From Deinococcus sp. KSM4-11 (GTDB lineage Bacteria > Deinococcota > Deinococci > Deinococcales > Deinococcaceae): DNA of 64,000 nucleotides. The notes below the pieces were generated by a model, which had not been told where the DNA came from, ran no database searches, and saw only the letters and a list, made by a program, of their open reading frames with translations. The stretch spans positions 310,001 through 374,000 of the forward strand of contig NZ_SSNX01000001.1 in NCBI RefSeq assembly GCF_004801415.1, in the 5' to 3' direction. The position numbers and the translations under genes were made by a program. Of the stretch, positions 1 to 9,259 are shown one piece after another (the first letter of the stretch is position 1; each line of letters opens with the position of its first letter).

Positions 1-760
1 GGGCTCCCCGCGCGGCCGCCCGGTCGTCGGCAGCGACTGGCATCATGACAGGGACGACCTCCTCGGCCTTCACGTCGGGCACACTCGCGGGTTCGTGCAT
101 GGTCAGCGCCCCAGTGAAGTCCGACCACACGTCCACCTCGGGCGTGGGGGCCGCGACGCCGCCCAGCGCGCTCGGTGCCGGGGCGGTGAGGCGGCCGAAG
201 GTGCCGGGTTCCAGCGTGAGCACCTCGGCCGTCGTGGCGTGCATGGCCCCGGCAGAGCCCGTTGGCGCCGGATGCACGTCCGCGAATGAGGGAAAGCCCA
301 GATCCGCCGCCGAGTGCACGGGTTCGACCCCGAAGGCGGGTGTCGAGAGCAGCGGATTCAGGGGTTCGGCGGTGACCGGCGCGCTGGGCCACGCGGGCAT
401 TGACCCCCCGAAGGGCTCCGGGGCCAGGGGACGGCGGGTCGGGGCAAGCAGGGCGTCGTCCAGGGCCGGCGTCGCCACGTGGAACGGCGAGTGGTCCGGC
501 ACGCCCTGGAAGGATTCGTCGAGGACGCTCGTCTCGTCCCGCACGGACTCCAGGGTCACGTCGGCGCCGACCGCCTGGAACAGACCGAGCAGCAGTTCGG
601 CGCGGGCGCGGCTGGTGGGTTTCATCAGGCGGCCGGTGCGCCGGGAAGCCAGACGACCGGCCTGCTCGGCGCTCAAGCCGAACCGCTGGGTGAGTTGGAG
701 TTCCAGGGGTTCACGGGCCGAGTCGCCCACCGCCTGATTGATCAGAACTGTGTACTTCAT
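1..760 (-). CDS. Unrecognised protein, C-terminus beyond window edge
   Basis: The frame is open from an ATG at 760 to the left edge, so the 3' end is missing. It begins MKYTVLINQAVGDSAREPLE. About 75 residues look compact and conserved-like, including a basic stretch RRTGRLMKPTSRARAE. A long Pro/Ala-rich linker with no clear fold follows. A GGGGAG Shine-Dalgarno precedes the ATG. It is the third gene of a minus-strand run with the two genes at 816-1220 and 1217-2137. I do not recognise the family. The layout of a small N-terminal domain plus disordered linker suggests a further domain outside the window, but that is inference. Confidence 0.6.
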   Translation of the reverse strand, partial: MKYTVLINQAVGDSAREPLELQLTQRFGLSAEQAGRLASRRTGRLMKPTSRARAELLLGLFQAVGADVTLESVRDETSVLDESFQGVPDHSPFHVATPALDDALLAPTRRPLAPEPFGGSMPAWPSAPVTAEPLNPLLSTPAFGVEPVHSAADLGFPSFADVHPAPTGSAGAMHATTAEVLTLEPGTFGRLTAPAPSALGGVAAPTPEVDVWSDFTGALTMHEPASVPDVKAEEVVPVMMPVAADDRAAARGA

Positions 761-815
761 GCCGCTCCCCCTGCTCGTGGTCTGTCGTGTGCGCTAAGTG
801 TGGTGGGCGTGCCGG

Positions 816-1220
816 TCATGCCATGCCCCGTTCCCGCAGCTGCCGCGCGAACAGCTGCGCCCGGTCCTGCGTGAGTTGCGCGGCCAGGCTGGCGAGGAGC
901 GCACTCAGGGTGGCCCGCTGTCCGAGGTCGTCGAGCACCTCGTCCACCATCACCGAGGCCAGCGGCCCTACCGCCGCCGCGAGGCACTGCGTGACGACCC
1001 GCGCGGTGGCGTCGCCAACCTGCTGCTCACGGCGGACGGCCTGGCCCACCCAGCGGTGCGCTTCGTCCACGCTGGCCTGCACGTCCGCTAGGGTGGTGTG
1101 CGCCAGCCGGGCCACCTCACCGGCCGGCCGGGAGCCGTCCACGTGGTGCATGACCCTCCACACGCGGTAGGGCATGGGGGTGGCGTCGCTGAGACCGTCG
1201 GGCCAGGTGAGGGGGTTCAT
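816..1220 (-). CDS. Hypothetical protein, 134 aa
   Basis: The chosen ATG at 1220 overlaps the TGA of the upstream gene in an ATGA junction (1217-1220), which favours it over a longer frame starting at 1247. The protein begins MNPLTWPDGLSDATPMPYRV. The N-terminal half resembles a small winged-helix-like element (HHVDGSRPAGEVARLAHTTL), and the rest is a helical Ala/Leu-rich region. There are no membrane segments or signal peptide. It is translationally coupled to the gene upstream and lies 55 nt before the partial gene at 1-760. The function is unknown. Confidence 0.65.
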   Translation of the reverse strand: MNPLTWPDGLSDATPMPYRVWRVMHHVDGSRPAGEVARLAHTTLADVQASVDEAHRWVGQAVRREQQVGDATARVVTQCLAAAVGPLASVMVDEVLDDLGQRATLSALLASLAAQLTQDRAQLFARQLRERGMA

Positions 1221-2137
1221 AGGTTCTCCAGTCCGGCCGCTGCCCATTCAGGCCGGGCCCGCAATTCCAGGAGCGGAAGGTCGCCCAGGCGCACGCCCAG
1301 GCGGGCCAGGGCCGCGCGTAGCGCCGCCAGCAGGGCGGGACGGAATTCCTGCACCTTCAGTGAGGGATCCAGGTGCAGGTGCCCGCCGCGCAGCACGACC
1401 TCCTGCGCGAAGGGATCCAGGCAGACGTAGGTGCTGCACAGCCGCGCGCAGACCTCACGCCACGCATTTTCCAGCGGCGCGGCGCGGCTCACGGCGGCCA
1501 GCAGGGCCTGCCAGAACGCGGCCAGCTGCTCGGCACTCACGTCCTCGTAGGGAGAGCAGGTGGTGCACTGCGCGCCGGCCTTCGGCACCGTGCCGGCGAT
1601 GAGCTGGCCGCCCTCCCAGTAACTGCCGTGCCCGGCCCCGACGAGGATGCCCGTGAACATGTCGCGTACCAGTGTGGCCTGCGGCGTGGGCCACGTGCCG
1701 CTCAGGGGCTGGGTGGGCCGGGCACGGCTCGACCACACGAGCTGCGCCACGCGGGGATCCTGAACGGTCAGGGTCACGCGGGCTCTGGGAAGGGCCTGCG
1801 TGGCCGTCACCCACGCGACCTCCTGCCCCCCCCAGGTGAAGCCGCCGCGCAGCTCACCGCGGATCCAGATGAAGCGGGCCCAGCTGCCCTCCTGCGAGGC
1901 GTCGAACACGCCGCTCAGGCCCTGGCCCTGGCGGGTGGCGAGGTCGATGGTGATGTCGGTCCAGGGGTAGTGGTCGGTACTCAGGCCGACGTACACGGCC
2001 TGATCCGTCGGCACGGGCAGCGGCGCGGTCATCGGGTGGGTGGGTGTGGGTCGGGTCATGAACGCGTCCAGTCGCTCGGGCAGGGCAGCGAGAAGTCGGG
2101 AATGGCAGGCGGAGTCACCCTCGGGGAACGCCCTCAT
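1217..2137 (-). CDS. Hypothetical protein, about 306 aa
   Basis: First gene of the three-gene run. The start is uncertain: ATG 2137 gives 306 aa and ATG 2059 (MTRPTPTHP) gives 280 aa. Neither has a clear Shine-Dalgarno or leaderless -10. The section GLSGVFDASQEGSWARFIWI with the following GELRGGF weakly resembles the DUF4388/PATAN type of sensor fold, but I cannot confirm it. Four cysteines occur as CTTC near the middle and CARLC further on. There are no membrane segments. The cotranscribed partners are also unknown proteins. Confidence 0.6.
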   Translation of the reverse strand: MRAFPEGDSACHSRLLAALPERLDAFMTRPTPTHPMTAPLPVPTDQAVYVGLSTDHYPWTDITIDLATRQGQGLSGVFDASQEGSWARFIWIRGELRGGFTWGGQEVAWVTATQALPRARVTLTVQDPRVAQLVWSSRARPTQPLSGTWPTPQATLVRDMFTGILVGAGHGSYWEGGQLIAGTVPKAGAQCTTCSPYEDVSAEQLAAFWQALLAAVSRAAPLENAWREVCARLCSTYVCLDPFAQEVVLRGGHLHLDPSLKVQEFRPALLAALRAALARLGVRLGDLPLLELRARPEWAAAGLENL

Positions 2138-2176
2138 GACACCGCGCAGTCTCTTACCAGCGGCTTACATGTGTAC

Positions 2177-2213
2177 AAAAAGTCACGTCCCGCACGGCAA
2201 GGTGCGGGACGTG
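2177..2213 (-). terminator. Rho-independent terminator after the bacilliredoxin-like gene
   Basis: A perfect 12-bp stem (2184-2195 with 2202-2213) has a 6-nt loop. On the minus strand it is followed by CTTTTT-type sequence made by the A run at 2177-2181. It ends the gene at 2233-2895. Confidence 0.85.
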
Positions 2214-2232
2214 AAAGACGTGAATCTGCCGT

Positions 2233-2895
2233 TCAGCTCAGGTCGTTGAGCAGCGCCGCCACGCGCGGACGAAGGTCGCCGCGCTCCTGCGGGGCGCCCA
2301 GCTGGTGCAGGCCGCCGTGGTACGCGTCCGGATCACCGAACAGCCGCGAAAGGGCCTCGAATTCACGCTGGCTGCGCAGGCTGGCATCGTCGCGGAACAT
2401 GGTCACGTACTGATCCTGGAAGGCCCAGTCGGACAGCTGGCCGTCCAGGTACGCGCGCATCAGGCGGCGGTAGGGTTCCACGCCCTCGCTTCCGGTCACG
2501 GCCGCCACGCCCTCACGCACCGGCACGTGCGCCGTGAACACCGGCGTGAGCGCCTCGGGCGTGATGTCCCAGTTGTTCACCTCGAACTGCGGCTGGCCGT
2601 CCTGGAACAGGATCAGCTGCGGGCTCTGGTGCTGGATGCCGGTCAGGTCGGCCACGTGGTTGCTCGCGGGCCGCCAGTCCACCACGCGGATGAAGCCCAC
2701 CGGCAGATCATGCTTCTGGAGGAAGGTTTCCAGCACGCCGAAGCCCTGCATGGTCTTGTGGCAGGTGCCGGCCTTGAACACGGCCGCCAGCGGGTATTCC
2801 TTCAGGAAGGTATCGACGTCCTCGGGGGTGGTCAGGGGCACGAGCACCTGTTCCTGCGTCGGGGCGGCGTTCTGGGCATCGTGGGTCTGCGTCAT
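2233..2895 (-). CDS. Monothiol bacilliredoxin (YtxJ/BrxC-like) fused to a colicin-immunity-like domain
   Basis: A 220-aa protein. Residues about 20-130 look like the YtxJ/BrxC thioredoxin-fold family, with one redox cysteine in [11 protein letters not shown] (C45) where YtxJ has its monothiol active site. The family acts on bacillithiol-mixed disulfides in bacteria that make bacillithiol. Residues about 140-220 ([19 protein letters not shown], then LFGDPDAY) do not belong to the redoxin. They resemble the bacterial self-protective colicin-like immunity family. ATG 2895 is supported by TATGCT 6 nt upstream (leaderless). A strong terminator follows, so it is monocistronic. Confidence 0.75.
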   Translation of the reverse strand: MTQTHDAQNAAPTQEQVLVPLTTPEDVDTFLKEYPLAAVFKAGTCHKTMQGFGVLETFLQKHDLPVGFIRVVDWRPASNHVADLTGIQHQSPQLILFQDGQPQFEVNNWDITPEALTPVFTAHVPVREGVAAVTGSEGVEPYRRLMRAYLDGQLSDWAFQDQYVTMFRDDASLRSQREFEALSRLFGDPDAYHGGLHQLGAPQERGDLRPRVAALLNDLS

Positions 2896-2901
2896 GCCCC
2901 C

Positions 2902-2907
2902 AGCATA
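2902..2907 (-). promoter_or_regulatory. Leaderless-type -10 (TATGCT)
   Basis: The hexamer ends 6 nt before the ATG at 2895, so the mRNA would start at or next to the start codon. No convincing -35 is seen. Confidence 0.6.
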
Positions 2908-2963
2908 CCCGCCGCTTTAGAAAACGAAGTGAGGCGGCGCACAAGTCGAGTGAAGAGGACACG

Positions 2964-3917
2964 TCAGTCCAGTTGCCACACGTGCACCTTCAGGTGACCT
3001 GCGCCGGGGTAGTCCTCGCCCGGCCCCAGGCTTTCCATGATCCGGCCGGAACGTCCCGCCTGTTCAAGTCCCGCGCGACACAGCCGCTCGAAGGCGCCGG
3101 ACTCCACCCCCGCATGGTTCAGCAGGGCCAGCACCCGGCCGCCCGGCACGGTGACGCCCGCGGCCGACGACATCAGACCGCCATAATCGCGTTCGGCCCG
3201 CCACACCACATTTTTCCCGCGCGCGAAACTCGGCGGATCGAGGATCACCAGATCGAATTCGTCGCCCCGACGGCCCAGGCGGGTCAGCCACCCGAACACG
3301 TCGCCGTACAGGAAATCCGTGTCCGGCGCGCTCAGGCCGCTAAGGGCGTAGTTTTCCTGGCCCCACGCGAGCACCTTGCGCGACAGATCCACGTTCTTCA
3401 CGCTCGCCGCGCCCCCGAGCGCCGCGTTCAGGCCGAAACCGCAGGTGTACGCGAAGGTGTTCAACACGCGCCCACCTGCGTTCGCCCGCACCCACGCGCG
3501 GGCCGGCCGGGCATCCGTGAACAGCCCCACGCTCAGGTCGGCACCTGGGCGGATCAGGAAGGGAACACCGTTCTCCATCGCGGTGACCTCGGGCCTCGCG
3601 CCGCCCCAAATCGGCTCTGGGGGCGACAGGTCATGGCGGGCCACGTTCGCCAGATGGCGCGCTTCGGGGGGACGGCGCTTCACGTACACGCCCGCCAACC
3701 CGGCCGCGTCCGCGCAGGCGGCGGCCAGCTGAACCTCGGCGGCTTCGCCCAGCGGGTCATACAGGTTCAGGATGCCCGCATCCCCGGCCACGTCCAGCGC
3801 GTACAGGCCGTCCGTCTCGGTGGTGTGCGCGGCGCGGTAGATGGTGGTGCCCTGCGCGGGCAGGTGGGCGCGGCGGACGGCCAGCGGAGCAGGATCAACG
3901 AAGGACGGTGTGCCCAC
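2964..3917 (-). CDS. RlmI/RlmK-like class I SAM-dependent rRNA methyltransferase, 317 aa
   Basis: Rossmann-fold methyltransferase. The middle carries the SAM site ([15 protein letters not shown]) and an acidic VDLSRKVL motif. The catalytic-type DPPSFARGK motif lies near residue 228, as in the COG1092 family that methylates 23S rRNA (m5C or m7G). It is shorter than E. coli RlmI (about 396 aa) and lacks the N-terminal PUA domain. GTG start at 3917 directly abuts the TGA of mraY (3918-3920), so the two are probably cotranscribed. The exact rRNA target cannot be read from sequence. Confidence 0.8.
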   Translation of the reverse strand: MGTPSFVDPAPLAVRRAHLPAQGTTIYRAAHTTETDGLYALDVAGDAGILNLYDPLGEAAEVQLAAACADAAGLAGVYVKRRPPEARHLANVARHDLSPPEPIWGGARPEVTAMENGVPFLIRPGADLSVGLFTDARPARAWVRANAGGRVLNTFAYTCGFGLNAALGGAASVKNVDLSRKVLAWGQENYALSGLSAPDTDFLYGDVFGWLTRLGRRGDEFDLVILDPPSFARGKNVVWRAERDYGGLMSSAAGVTVPGGRVLALLNHAGVESGAFERLCRAGLEQAGRSGRIMESLGPGEDYPGAGHLKVHVWQLD

Positions 3918-4838
3918 TCAGGGCCGGCCGCCGAGCAGCCACCACACGCCGGCCGTGGCCAGCGCCGTGACCATCCAGAAGCGCATGACGACGTGCATTT
4001 CCGGCCAGCCGACATCCGGGTGCTCGAAGTGATGCTGGATAGGCGACATCTTGAACACCCGCTTGCCGCCGCGCGTGCGGAAGGAGATCACCTGGATGAC
4101 CACGCTCAGCACGGCCACCACCGGCATGATCGCCGCGATGGGCAGCAGCCACACGTCCGCGTACAGGATGTACGCCCCGGCCGCGATGGCCCCGATCGCG
4201 TGGCTGCCCATGTCGCCCATGAAGACCCGCGCCGGGTGCGCGTTGAACCACAGGAAGCCCAGCAGCACGGCCACCAGCAGCGCCGCCGAGGGCGACAGGG
4301 CGAACAGCGGCAGCAGCACGATGATCGCGATACCCGCCAGCAGGCCGTCCAGACCATCGGCGAAATTGAAGGCGTTCACCGAGCCGACCATCACGAAGGT
4401 GATCAGGGCCATGTCCCCCCAGCGGCCCAGGCCCGGCAGCAGCTCATGGGCAGCCAGGGGCGCGGCAAAGTAGGCGAATACCACGGCCACGATGAACTGG
4501 AGCGGGAACTTCTCGCGTGCCAGCAGCTCCTTCTTACCACCCACCATGCGCGAGCGCACCTTCAGCAGGTCGTCGATGCCGCCGATCACGCCCATGGCGA
4601 GGGCGCCCAGGATGATGATCAGTTCCCGCTGGCCGCCGGCATGACCGGTGAAGTACAGCGGGAAGAACACGGCGGCCAGTGCCAGCACGAAGGGAACCCC
4701 GCCCGCCGTGGGCGTGCCTTCCTTGTGCTGGTGCGCCGGGCCGTCCACGCGGATCGGCTGGCCCCAGCCGCGGGCCTTGCTGACCCGAATGAACAGGCCC
4801 ACCAGGAACCACGACAGCAGCGCGGCCATGACCGTCAT
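3918..4838 (-). CDS. mraY: Phospho-N-acetylmuramoyl-pentapeptide-transferase
   Basis: Membrane enzyme that transfers phospho-MurNAc-pentapeptide from UDP to undecaprenyl phosphate, giving lipid I. The 306-aa protein has about ten hydrophobic segments and the family landmarks [16 protein letters not shown] near the N-terminus, [11 protein letters not shown] in the middle, and the His-containing [13 protein letters not shown] loop near the C-terminus. The length is slightly short for the family. A GAGG Shine-Dalgarno lies 9 nt before ATG 4838. It is separated here from the mur-fts cluster at 11-16.5 kb. Confidence 0.95.
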   Translation of the reverse strand: MTVMAALLSWFLVGLFIRVSKARGWGQPIRVDGPAHQHKEGTPTAGGVPFVLALAAVFFPLYFTGHAGGQRELIIILGALAMGVIGGIDDLLKVRSRMVGGKKELLAREKFPLQFIVAVVFAYFAAPLAAHELLPGLGRWGDMALITFVMVGSVNAFNFADGLDGLLAGIAIIVLLPLFALSPSAALLVAVLLGFLWFNAHPARVFMGDMGSHAIGAIAAGAYILYADVWLLPIAAIMPVVAVLSVVIQVISFRTRGGKRVFKMSPIQHHFEHPDVGWPEMHVVMRFWMVTALATAGVWWLLGGRP

Positions 4839-4907
4839 GAACGGAACCTCGGGGCGATCGGTGCGGCAGTCATCTCAAGCGGCGAGGTTACCACGCCCGC
4901 CCGGCCG

Positions 4908-5384
4908 TCAATTCGCCAGGTACCGGATGAAGTCCCGCATGGCGTTCACACAGGAGCCGGCGCCGTCTACCGTGGCGCTGCCCGTGATGGTTCTCAGGAT
5001 GCCCCGGTCACTCAGGTACAGCTGCGACACGCGGTACGTCGCTCCGTCCTGCTGGAAGTCGTAGGCGGCGAGCACACCCCACACGCCCGCCCGGTCGACC
5101 GGCTGGGTCACGACGCTGTCGAGGCGTTTGTCGAGCGACACCTGAAGCTTCAGCGCGAAGGCGCGGGCCTCCTCCGGACTGGTGAAGGTGGGGAAGGCCT
5201 GCCCGTAATGTTCCTCGCGCATCAGGCACGCCCCGGTCGAATCCGTCCAGACGTTCGCATCGCCGTTCACCGGCACCCAGCCGTGCATCGGCACGATCAG
5301 CGCCTGGGCCGCGCCGCCCAGCAGAGCCGCCAGGAGGCCCGCCCGCCGCAGGTAAGGCATGGAGGAGACGACCGGGCGGAACAT
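4908..5384 (-). CDS. Secreted hypothetical protein, 158 aa
   Basis: The N-terminus (LRRAGLLAALLGGAAQAL) is a signal peptide with probable cleavage near residue 28. The mature part has two cysteines (TGACLMREEH and AGSCVNAMRDF) that could form a disulfide, and no recognised domain. TAGCGT lies 9 nt before ATG 5384. A second ATG (MPYLRR, 8 codons later) is possible. It is a single gene on the minus strand, and the function is unknown. Confidence 0.65.
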   Translation of the reverse strand: MFRPVVSSMPYLRRAGLLAALLGGAAQALIVPMHGWVPVNGDANVWTDSTGACLMREEHYGQAFPTFTSPEEARAFALKLQVSLDKRLDSVVTQPVDRAGVWGVLAAYDFQQDGATYRVSQLYLSDRGILRTITGSATVDGAGSCVNAMRDFIRYLAN

Positions 5385-5393
5385 ACGTGCCCC

Positions 5394-5399
5394 ACGCTA
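5394..5399 (-). promoter_or_regulatory. Possible near-leaderless -10 (TAGCGT)
   Basis: Spaced 9 nt from the ATG at 5384, slightly longer than the 5 to 8 nt seen elsewhere in the window. Confidence 0.35.
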
Positions 5400-5451
5400 G
5401 CAGAGCCTTTCTGACAATCCTCTGCCCGTTCTCATGCGGGAGGCCGACGGT

Positions 5452-6090
5452 TCAGCGGCCGGCAGCCACGCGTCCCTCCAGGCCAGCCTTCACCGTCGAC
5501 CACTCACTGCGCAGCACGCTGAACATCACGGAATCCCGAGCGAAGCCGTCCGGGCGGATCTGGTACTGCCGCAGGGTGCCCTCCTGCACCGCGCCGAGCT
5601 TCAGCATGGCCCTGACCGAACGGGCATTCCTGGCATCCACCTTGAACTGCACGCGGTTCGCACCCAGCACCTCGAAGGCCCGCACCATCAGCAGCAGTTT
5701 CGCGTCGGGATTGATGCCCACGCCCTGCGCGGCGGGCAACAGCATGGTGCCGATCTCCACCCAGCGGTCGCCGGGCTTCACCTCACTGAACGAGATGCGC
5801 CCCACGGCCACGCCCGTGTCGAGGCGCCGGACCGCCCAGTTCACGCGGGCCGGAATGGCATTCAGCCGCCGGATATACCCGGCCCAGGCCCCCGGCGTGT
5901 TCGCATCCGGCCCGCCGCGCGACAGGAAGCGCACGGTGTCCTCGTCCGCCCCGGCTGCCAGATCGGCCGCGTGCGCTTCTGTGAGGGCCTCCAGCGTGAC
6001 CGCATGCCCGTGCAGGGTGGGAGCGTCGAGCCAGTCGGTGACGGGCTGGTCGGGGGCGGGCCGGTCGGTGAGGGGCGCTGCGTCCAACAT
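5452..6090 (-). CDS. GNAT-family N-acetyltransferase (RimJ/RimL type)
   Basis: A 212-aa protein with the GNAT order: an N-terminal substrate strand region (APTLHGHAVTLEALTEAHA), then WVEIGTMLLPAAQGVG as the acetyl-CoA binding segment, NRVQFKVDARNARSVRAMLK, and the KLGAVQEGTLRQYQ ending. These match the RimJ/RimL branch that acetylates protein N-termini or small amines. The start at 6090 (MLDAAPL) is preferred to 6111 because TACACT lies 7 nt upstream. The substrate is unknown. Confidence 0.85.
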   Translation of the reverse strand: MLDAAPLTDRPAPDQPVTDWLDAPTLHGHAVTLEALTEAHAADLAAGADEDTVRFLSRGGPDANTPGAWAGYIRRLNAIPARVNWAVRRLDTGVAVGRISFSEVKPGDRWVEIGTMLLPAAQGVGINPDAKLLLMVRAFEVLGANRVQFKVDARNARSVRAMLKLGAVQEGTLRQYQIRPDGFARDSVMFSVLRSEWSTVKAGLEGRVAAGR

Positions 6091-6097
6091 GCCGTCC

Positions 6098-6103
6098 AGT
6101 GTA
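6098..6103 (-). promoter_or_regulatory. Leaderless-type -10 (TACACT)
   Basis: 7 nt before the ATG at 6090; it decides the start of the GNAT gene. Confidence 0.6.
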
Positions 6104-6127
6104 GGGGGCACTCCGGGAGGCTCTGCG

Positions 6128-6568
6128 TTACCCTCGGTGGTACGGCTCCCCGGCCGTGATCGTGGACGCGCGGTACAGGGCCTCGACCAGCACCACCATC
6201 GCCAGATCGTGCGGCAACGTCAGCTGTCCCAGACTCCACAGCGCACTGGCCGTGGCCCGCAGCTCGTCCGTATGGCCCTCCGGGCCGCCCACCGCGAAGG
6301 CCAGCTCACCGTCACCAGCGAGTGCGCGGGCCTCCAGGAAAGCCGCGAGGCCCTCCGACGTGAATTGCTGACCGCGCGGGTCGAGCAGAATGAGCGGCGC
6401 GCGGCCCGCTGCCCGGCGTACGGCTTCACTTTCCAGGGTCTGCGACTTCCCGACGACACGCGTGACCTGAAGTTTGTGGTACCGCCGCAGCCGCTTCTCG
6501 TATTCCTCCCAGCCGGCGCGGGCATACGCGAGCTTCGGTTCCCCGACGGTGATCAGGTGCAGTCGCAC
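6128..6568 (-). CDS. rlmH: 23S rRNA (pseudouridine1915-N3)-methyltransferase
   Basis: SPOUT methyltransferase that modifies pseudouridine 1915 of 23S rRNA in the 70S ribosome. The 146-aa protein has the family length and its landmarks: MRLHLITVGEPKLAYARAG at the start, LILLDPRGQQFTSE, the SAM-knot motif FAVGGPEGHTDELRA, and the C-terminal LYRASTITAGEPYHRG. The start is GTG 6568 rather than the upstream ATG at 6847, because the family begins here and TACGCT lies 7 nt upstream. It is divergent from the small ORF at 6614. Confidence 0.93.
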   Translation of the reverse strand: MRLHLITVGEPKLAYARAGWEEYEKRLRRYHKLQVTRVVGKSQTLESEAVRRAAGRAPLILLDPRGQQFTSEGLAAFLEARALAGDGELAFAVGGPEGHTDELRATASALWSLGQLTLPHDLAMVVLVEALYRASTITAGEPYHRG

Positions 6569-6575
6569 GCTGCGC

Positions 6576-6581
6576 AGCGTA
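6576..6581 (-). promoter_or_regulatory. Leaderless-type -10 of rlmH (TACGCT)
   Basis: 7 nt before the GTG at 6568. It lies back to back with the plus-strand -10 at 6601-6606. Confidence 0.6.
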
Positions 6582-6600
6582 CTCCGGCGCACCGGGCCGC

Positions 6601-6606
6601 TACACT
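6601..6606 (+). promoter_or_regulatory. Leaderless-type -10 (TACACT)
   Basis: 7 nt before the ATG of the 11-codon ORF at 6614. It is probably the promoter for the downstream membrane-protein gene too. Confidence 0.55.
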
Positions 6607-6613
6607 GTGCGGC

Positions 6614-6649
6614 ATGAAGGACAGTCCACCGGCGGCGGGTTCGCTGTGA
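6614..6649 (+). CDS. Possible 11-aa leaderless leader ORF (MKDSPPAAGSL)
   Basis: ATG 6614 to TGA 6649. It is placed 7 nt after a TACACT -10 and 24 nt before the GTG of the next gene. It contains a Pro-Pro pair. Without this ORF the promoter at 6601-6606 would leave an unexplained ATG exactly where a leaderless start is expected. No function is known. It may couple translation to the downstream gene. Confidence 0.4.
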   Translation: MKDSPPAAGSL

Positions 6650-6673
6650 AGGGTGCGCCGTGAGGGGCAGGCC

Positions 6674-7102
6674 GTGAATTACGCGGCGACCCTGGCCGTA
6701 CTGGTGGTACTGGCCTTCTGCTTTCCGCTGTCGGTGCGGCTGGGCGCGCAGGTGGGCGTGCCGGAGGCAGTGAGCGTGTCCATCCTGCTCGCCCTGTTGA
6801 CCTTCGCGGCGGCGACCTTCCTGGTGCGCTGGCAGGTGAACCGCCACCGCCGCACCATGGAGCGGCTAGAAGCGGCGCGCGAACAGGTCCGTGCCGATCC
6901 GCAGAACCCACGCGCGTATTTTGTGGGGGGCGAACACCTGGGCATCCTGCTGCTCAGGCTGGATCGTCGGCGGGAAGCATCCGAGGTCATTGACCGCTAC
7001 GCCCGGCTGGGCGGCGCGAGGGAATCCGAGATCGTGGCATTGCGCGAGGCGCTGGCCAGAGCACAGCAGCGGCAACGCCGCGCGCAGGGGAGGGAAGCAT
7101 GA
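6674..7102 (+). CDS. Small membrane protein, 142 aa
   Basis: Starts at GTG 6674 with GAGGGG 7 nt upstream. An earlier in-frame GTG at 6653 has no properly spaced ribosome site. Two hydrophobic segments (TLAVLVVLAFCFPLSVRLGA and VSVSILLALLTFAAATFLV) are followed by a basic, helical cytoplasmic tail with a TPR-like stretch (NPRAYFVGGEHLGILLLRLDR). The TGA overlaps the ATG of the next gene in ATGA. The function is unknown. Confidence 0.7.
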   Translation: MNYAATLAVLVVLAFCFPLSVRLGAQVGVPEAVSVSILLALLTFAAATFLVRWQVNRHRRTMERLEAAREQVRADPQNPRAYFVGGEHLGILLLRLDRRREASEVIDRYARLGGARESEIVALREALARAQQRQRRAQGREA

Positions 7103-7311
7103 GGGCCTACAAGGGCGTCGTGGAGAACGGGGTGGTGGTCGTGGTGGGCGCCCGGCTGCCGGAAGGCACCATCGTGACGGTGACGGTCGGCGAGGGCGAA
7201 CTGCTGCGGGCCCGGATCGCCGGGGTGCTCAAGGGGCCGCGCAAGGTTCGCATTCGCCTGAAACCCACGCCTGGCCTGGCCCTCGGGGCGCACGGCCCAG
7301 GGCATGACTGA
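7099..7311 (+). CDS. Small protein, 70 aa, AF2212-like antitoxin fold (weak)
   Basis: Starts in an ATGA overlap with the previous gene. The sequence YKGVVENGVVVVVGARLPEG followed by TIVTVTV resembles the short beta-strand motif of the DUF104/AF2212-like antitoxin family (YEAVYENGVLKPLEPLDLPEG type). The C-terminal basic tail is not part of that motif. No toxin gene is adjacent: downstream is rsmI, overlapping by 8 bp. An antitoxin role is therefore doubtful. Confidence 0.6.
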   Translation: MRAYKGVVENGVVVVVGARLPEGTIVTVTVGEGELLRARIAGVLKGPRKVRIRLKPTPGLALGAHGPGHD

Positions 7312-8179
7312 CGCGCCGACGGAACCCGACGCCGAACTGGAGCCGCGCGTGTGGCTGGTGCCCACGCCGGTCGGGAACCTGGGCGACATCACCCTGAGGG
7401 CGGTGGAGGTGCTGCGCGGTGCGGACGCGGTCGCGTGCGAGGACACCCGCCGCAGCGGCGCGCTGCTCTCGCACCTGGGCATCCGCAAGCCGCTGGTGCG
7501 GCTGGACGCGCACACCATGGGTCGTGCGGCGGCCGTGCTGGAGAAACATCCCCGCCTGGCCTACGTGTCGGACGCAGGCACGCCGGGCATCAGCGATCCG
7601 GGCGCGGAACTCGTGCAGGCAGCCATCGAAGCCGACATTCCGGTCGAGGTGCTCCCTGGCGCGACGGCCTTCGTGCCCGCGCTGGTGCTCTCGGGCCTGC
7701 CGACCGGGCGCTTCACTTTCGAGGGCTTCCTGCCGCGTTCCGGCCGCGAACGCAAGGAGCGCCTGGAGGCGGTGGCCACGCGCGCCGAGACGAGCGTCCT
7801 GTACGAGAGCCCGCACCGGCTGGCGGCCACGTTGCGCGACCTCGCGGGGGTCTGTGGCCCCGAGCGGGCGGCGAGCGTGACCCGTGAACTGTCCAAGAAG
7901 TTTGAGGAGACCGTGCGGGGAACGCTGGACGACCTGGCCGCGCATTTTGCCGGCGAGGTGAAGGGTGAGATCGTGCTCGTCGTGGACGGTCACGCTGCGT
8001 CTGTGGAGCCGGCCAGCCCGGAGGCGTACCGCGCCGAGGCCGCCGCCCTGGCGGCCGGGGGCCACGCGGCGCGAGATATACGTGACCTTCTCATGGCGCG
8101 GGGTTTGCGTAAGAATGACGCATATGCCCTGGCCCTGCAGGTCACCAGCGCGGCCAGTCCTGGCCACGAGACGTCCTAG
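7304..8179 (+). CDS. rsmI: 16S rRNA (cytidine1402-2'-O)-methyltransferase
   Basis: Tetrapyrrole-methylase-fold enzyme that 2'-O-methylates C1402 of 16S rRNA. Visible landmarks are VPTPVGNLGDITLRA, the VACEDTRRSGALL segment, YVSDAGTPGISDPGAELV, VLPGATAFVPALVLSG, FLPRSGRERK and ELSKKFEETVRG. The 291 aa match the family length. It overlaps the preceding 70-aa gene by 8 bp, making a three-gene operon from 6614 or 6674. Confidence 0.93.
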   Translation: MTDAPTEPDAELEPRVWLVPTPVGNLGDITLRAVEVLRGADAVACEDTRRSGALLSHLGIRKPLVRLDAHTMGRAAAVLEKHPRLAYVSDAGTPGISDPGAELVQAAIEADIPVEVLPGATAFVPALVLSGLPTGRFTFEGFLPRSGRERKERLEAVATRAETSVLYESPHRLAATLRDLAGVCGPERAASVTRELSKKFEETVRGTLDDLAAHFAGEVKGEIVLVVDGHAASVEPASPEAYRAEAAALAAGGHAARDIRDLLMARGLRKNDAYALALQVTSAASPGHETS

Positions 8180-8242
8180 GACGATCTGCTGGTCCGTTCG
8201 CAGGGTTCGGCCGAGCCCCACACGCCCCCAAGGGAGACGCCC

Positions 8243-9250
<1,008 letters not shown>

Positions 9251-9259
9251 CGGGCAGCG

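Noticed and set aside
2973..5414. 813-aa plus-strand open frame opposite the RlmI-like, mraY and secreted-protein genes
   Set aside because: His/Arg/Gln-rich shadow of three supported minus-strand genes in high-GC DNA; no ribosome site or family.
6569..6847. Upstream 93-codon extension of rlmH to ATG 6847
   Set aside because: Residues are not RlmH-like, overlap the divergent membrane gene, and the GTG at 6568 has a leaderless -10 and the family N-terminus.
7099..7311. Toxin-antitoxin pair around the AF2212-like protein
   Set aside because: No toxin-like gene next to it; neighbours are a membrane protein and rsmI, and the antitoxin similarity is limited to one strand motif.
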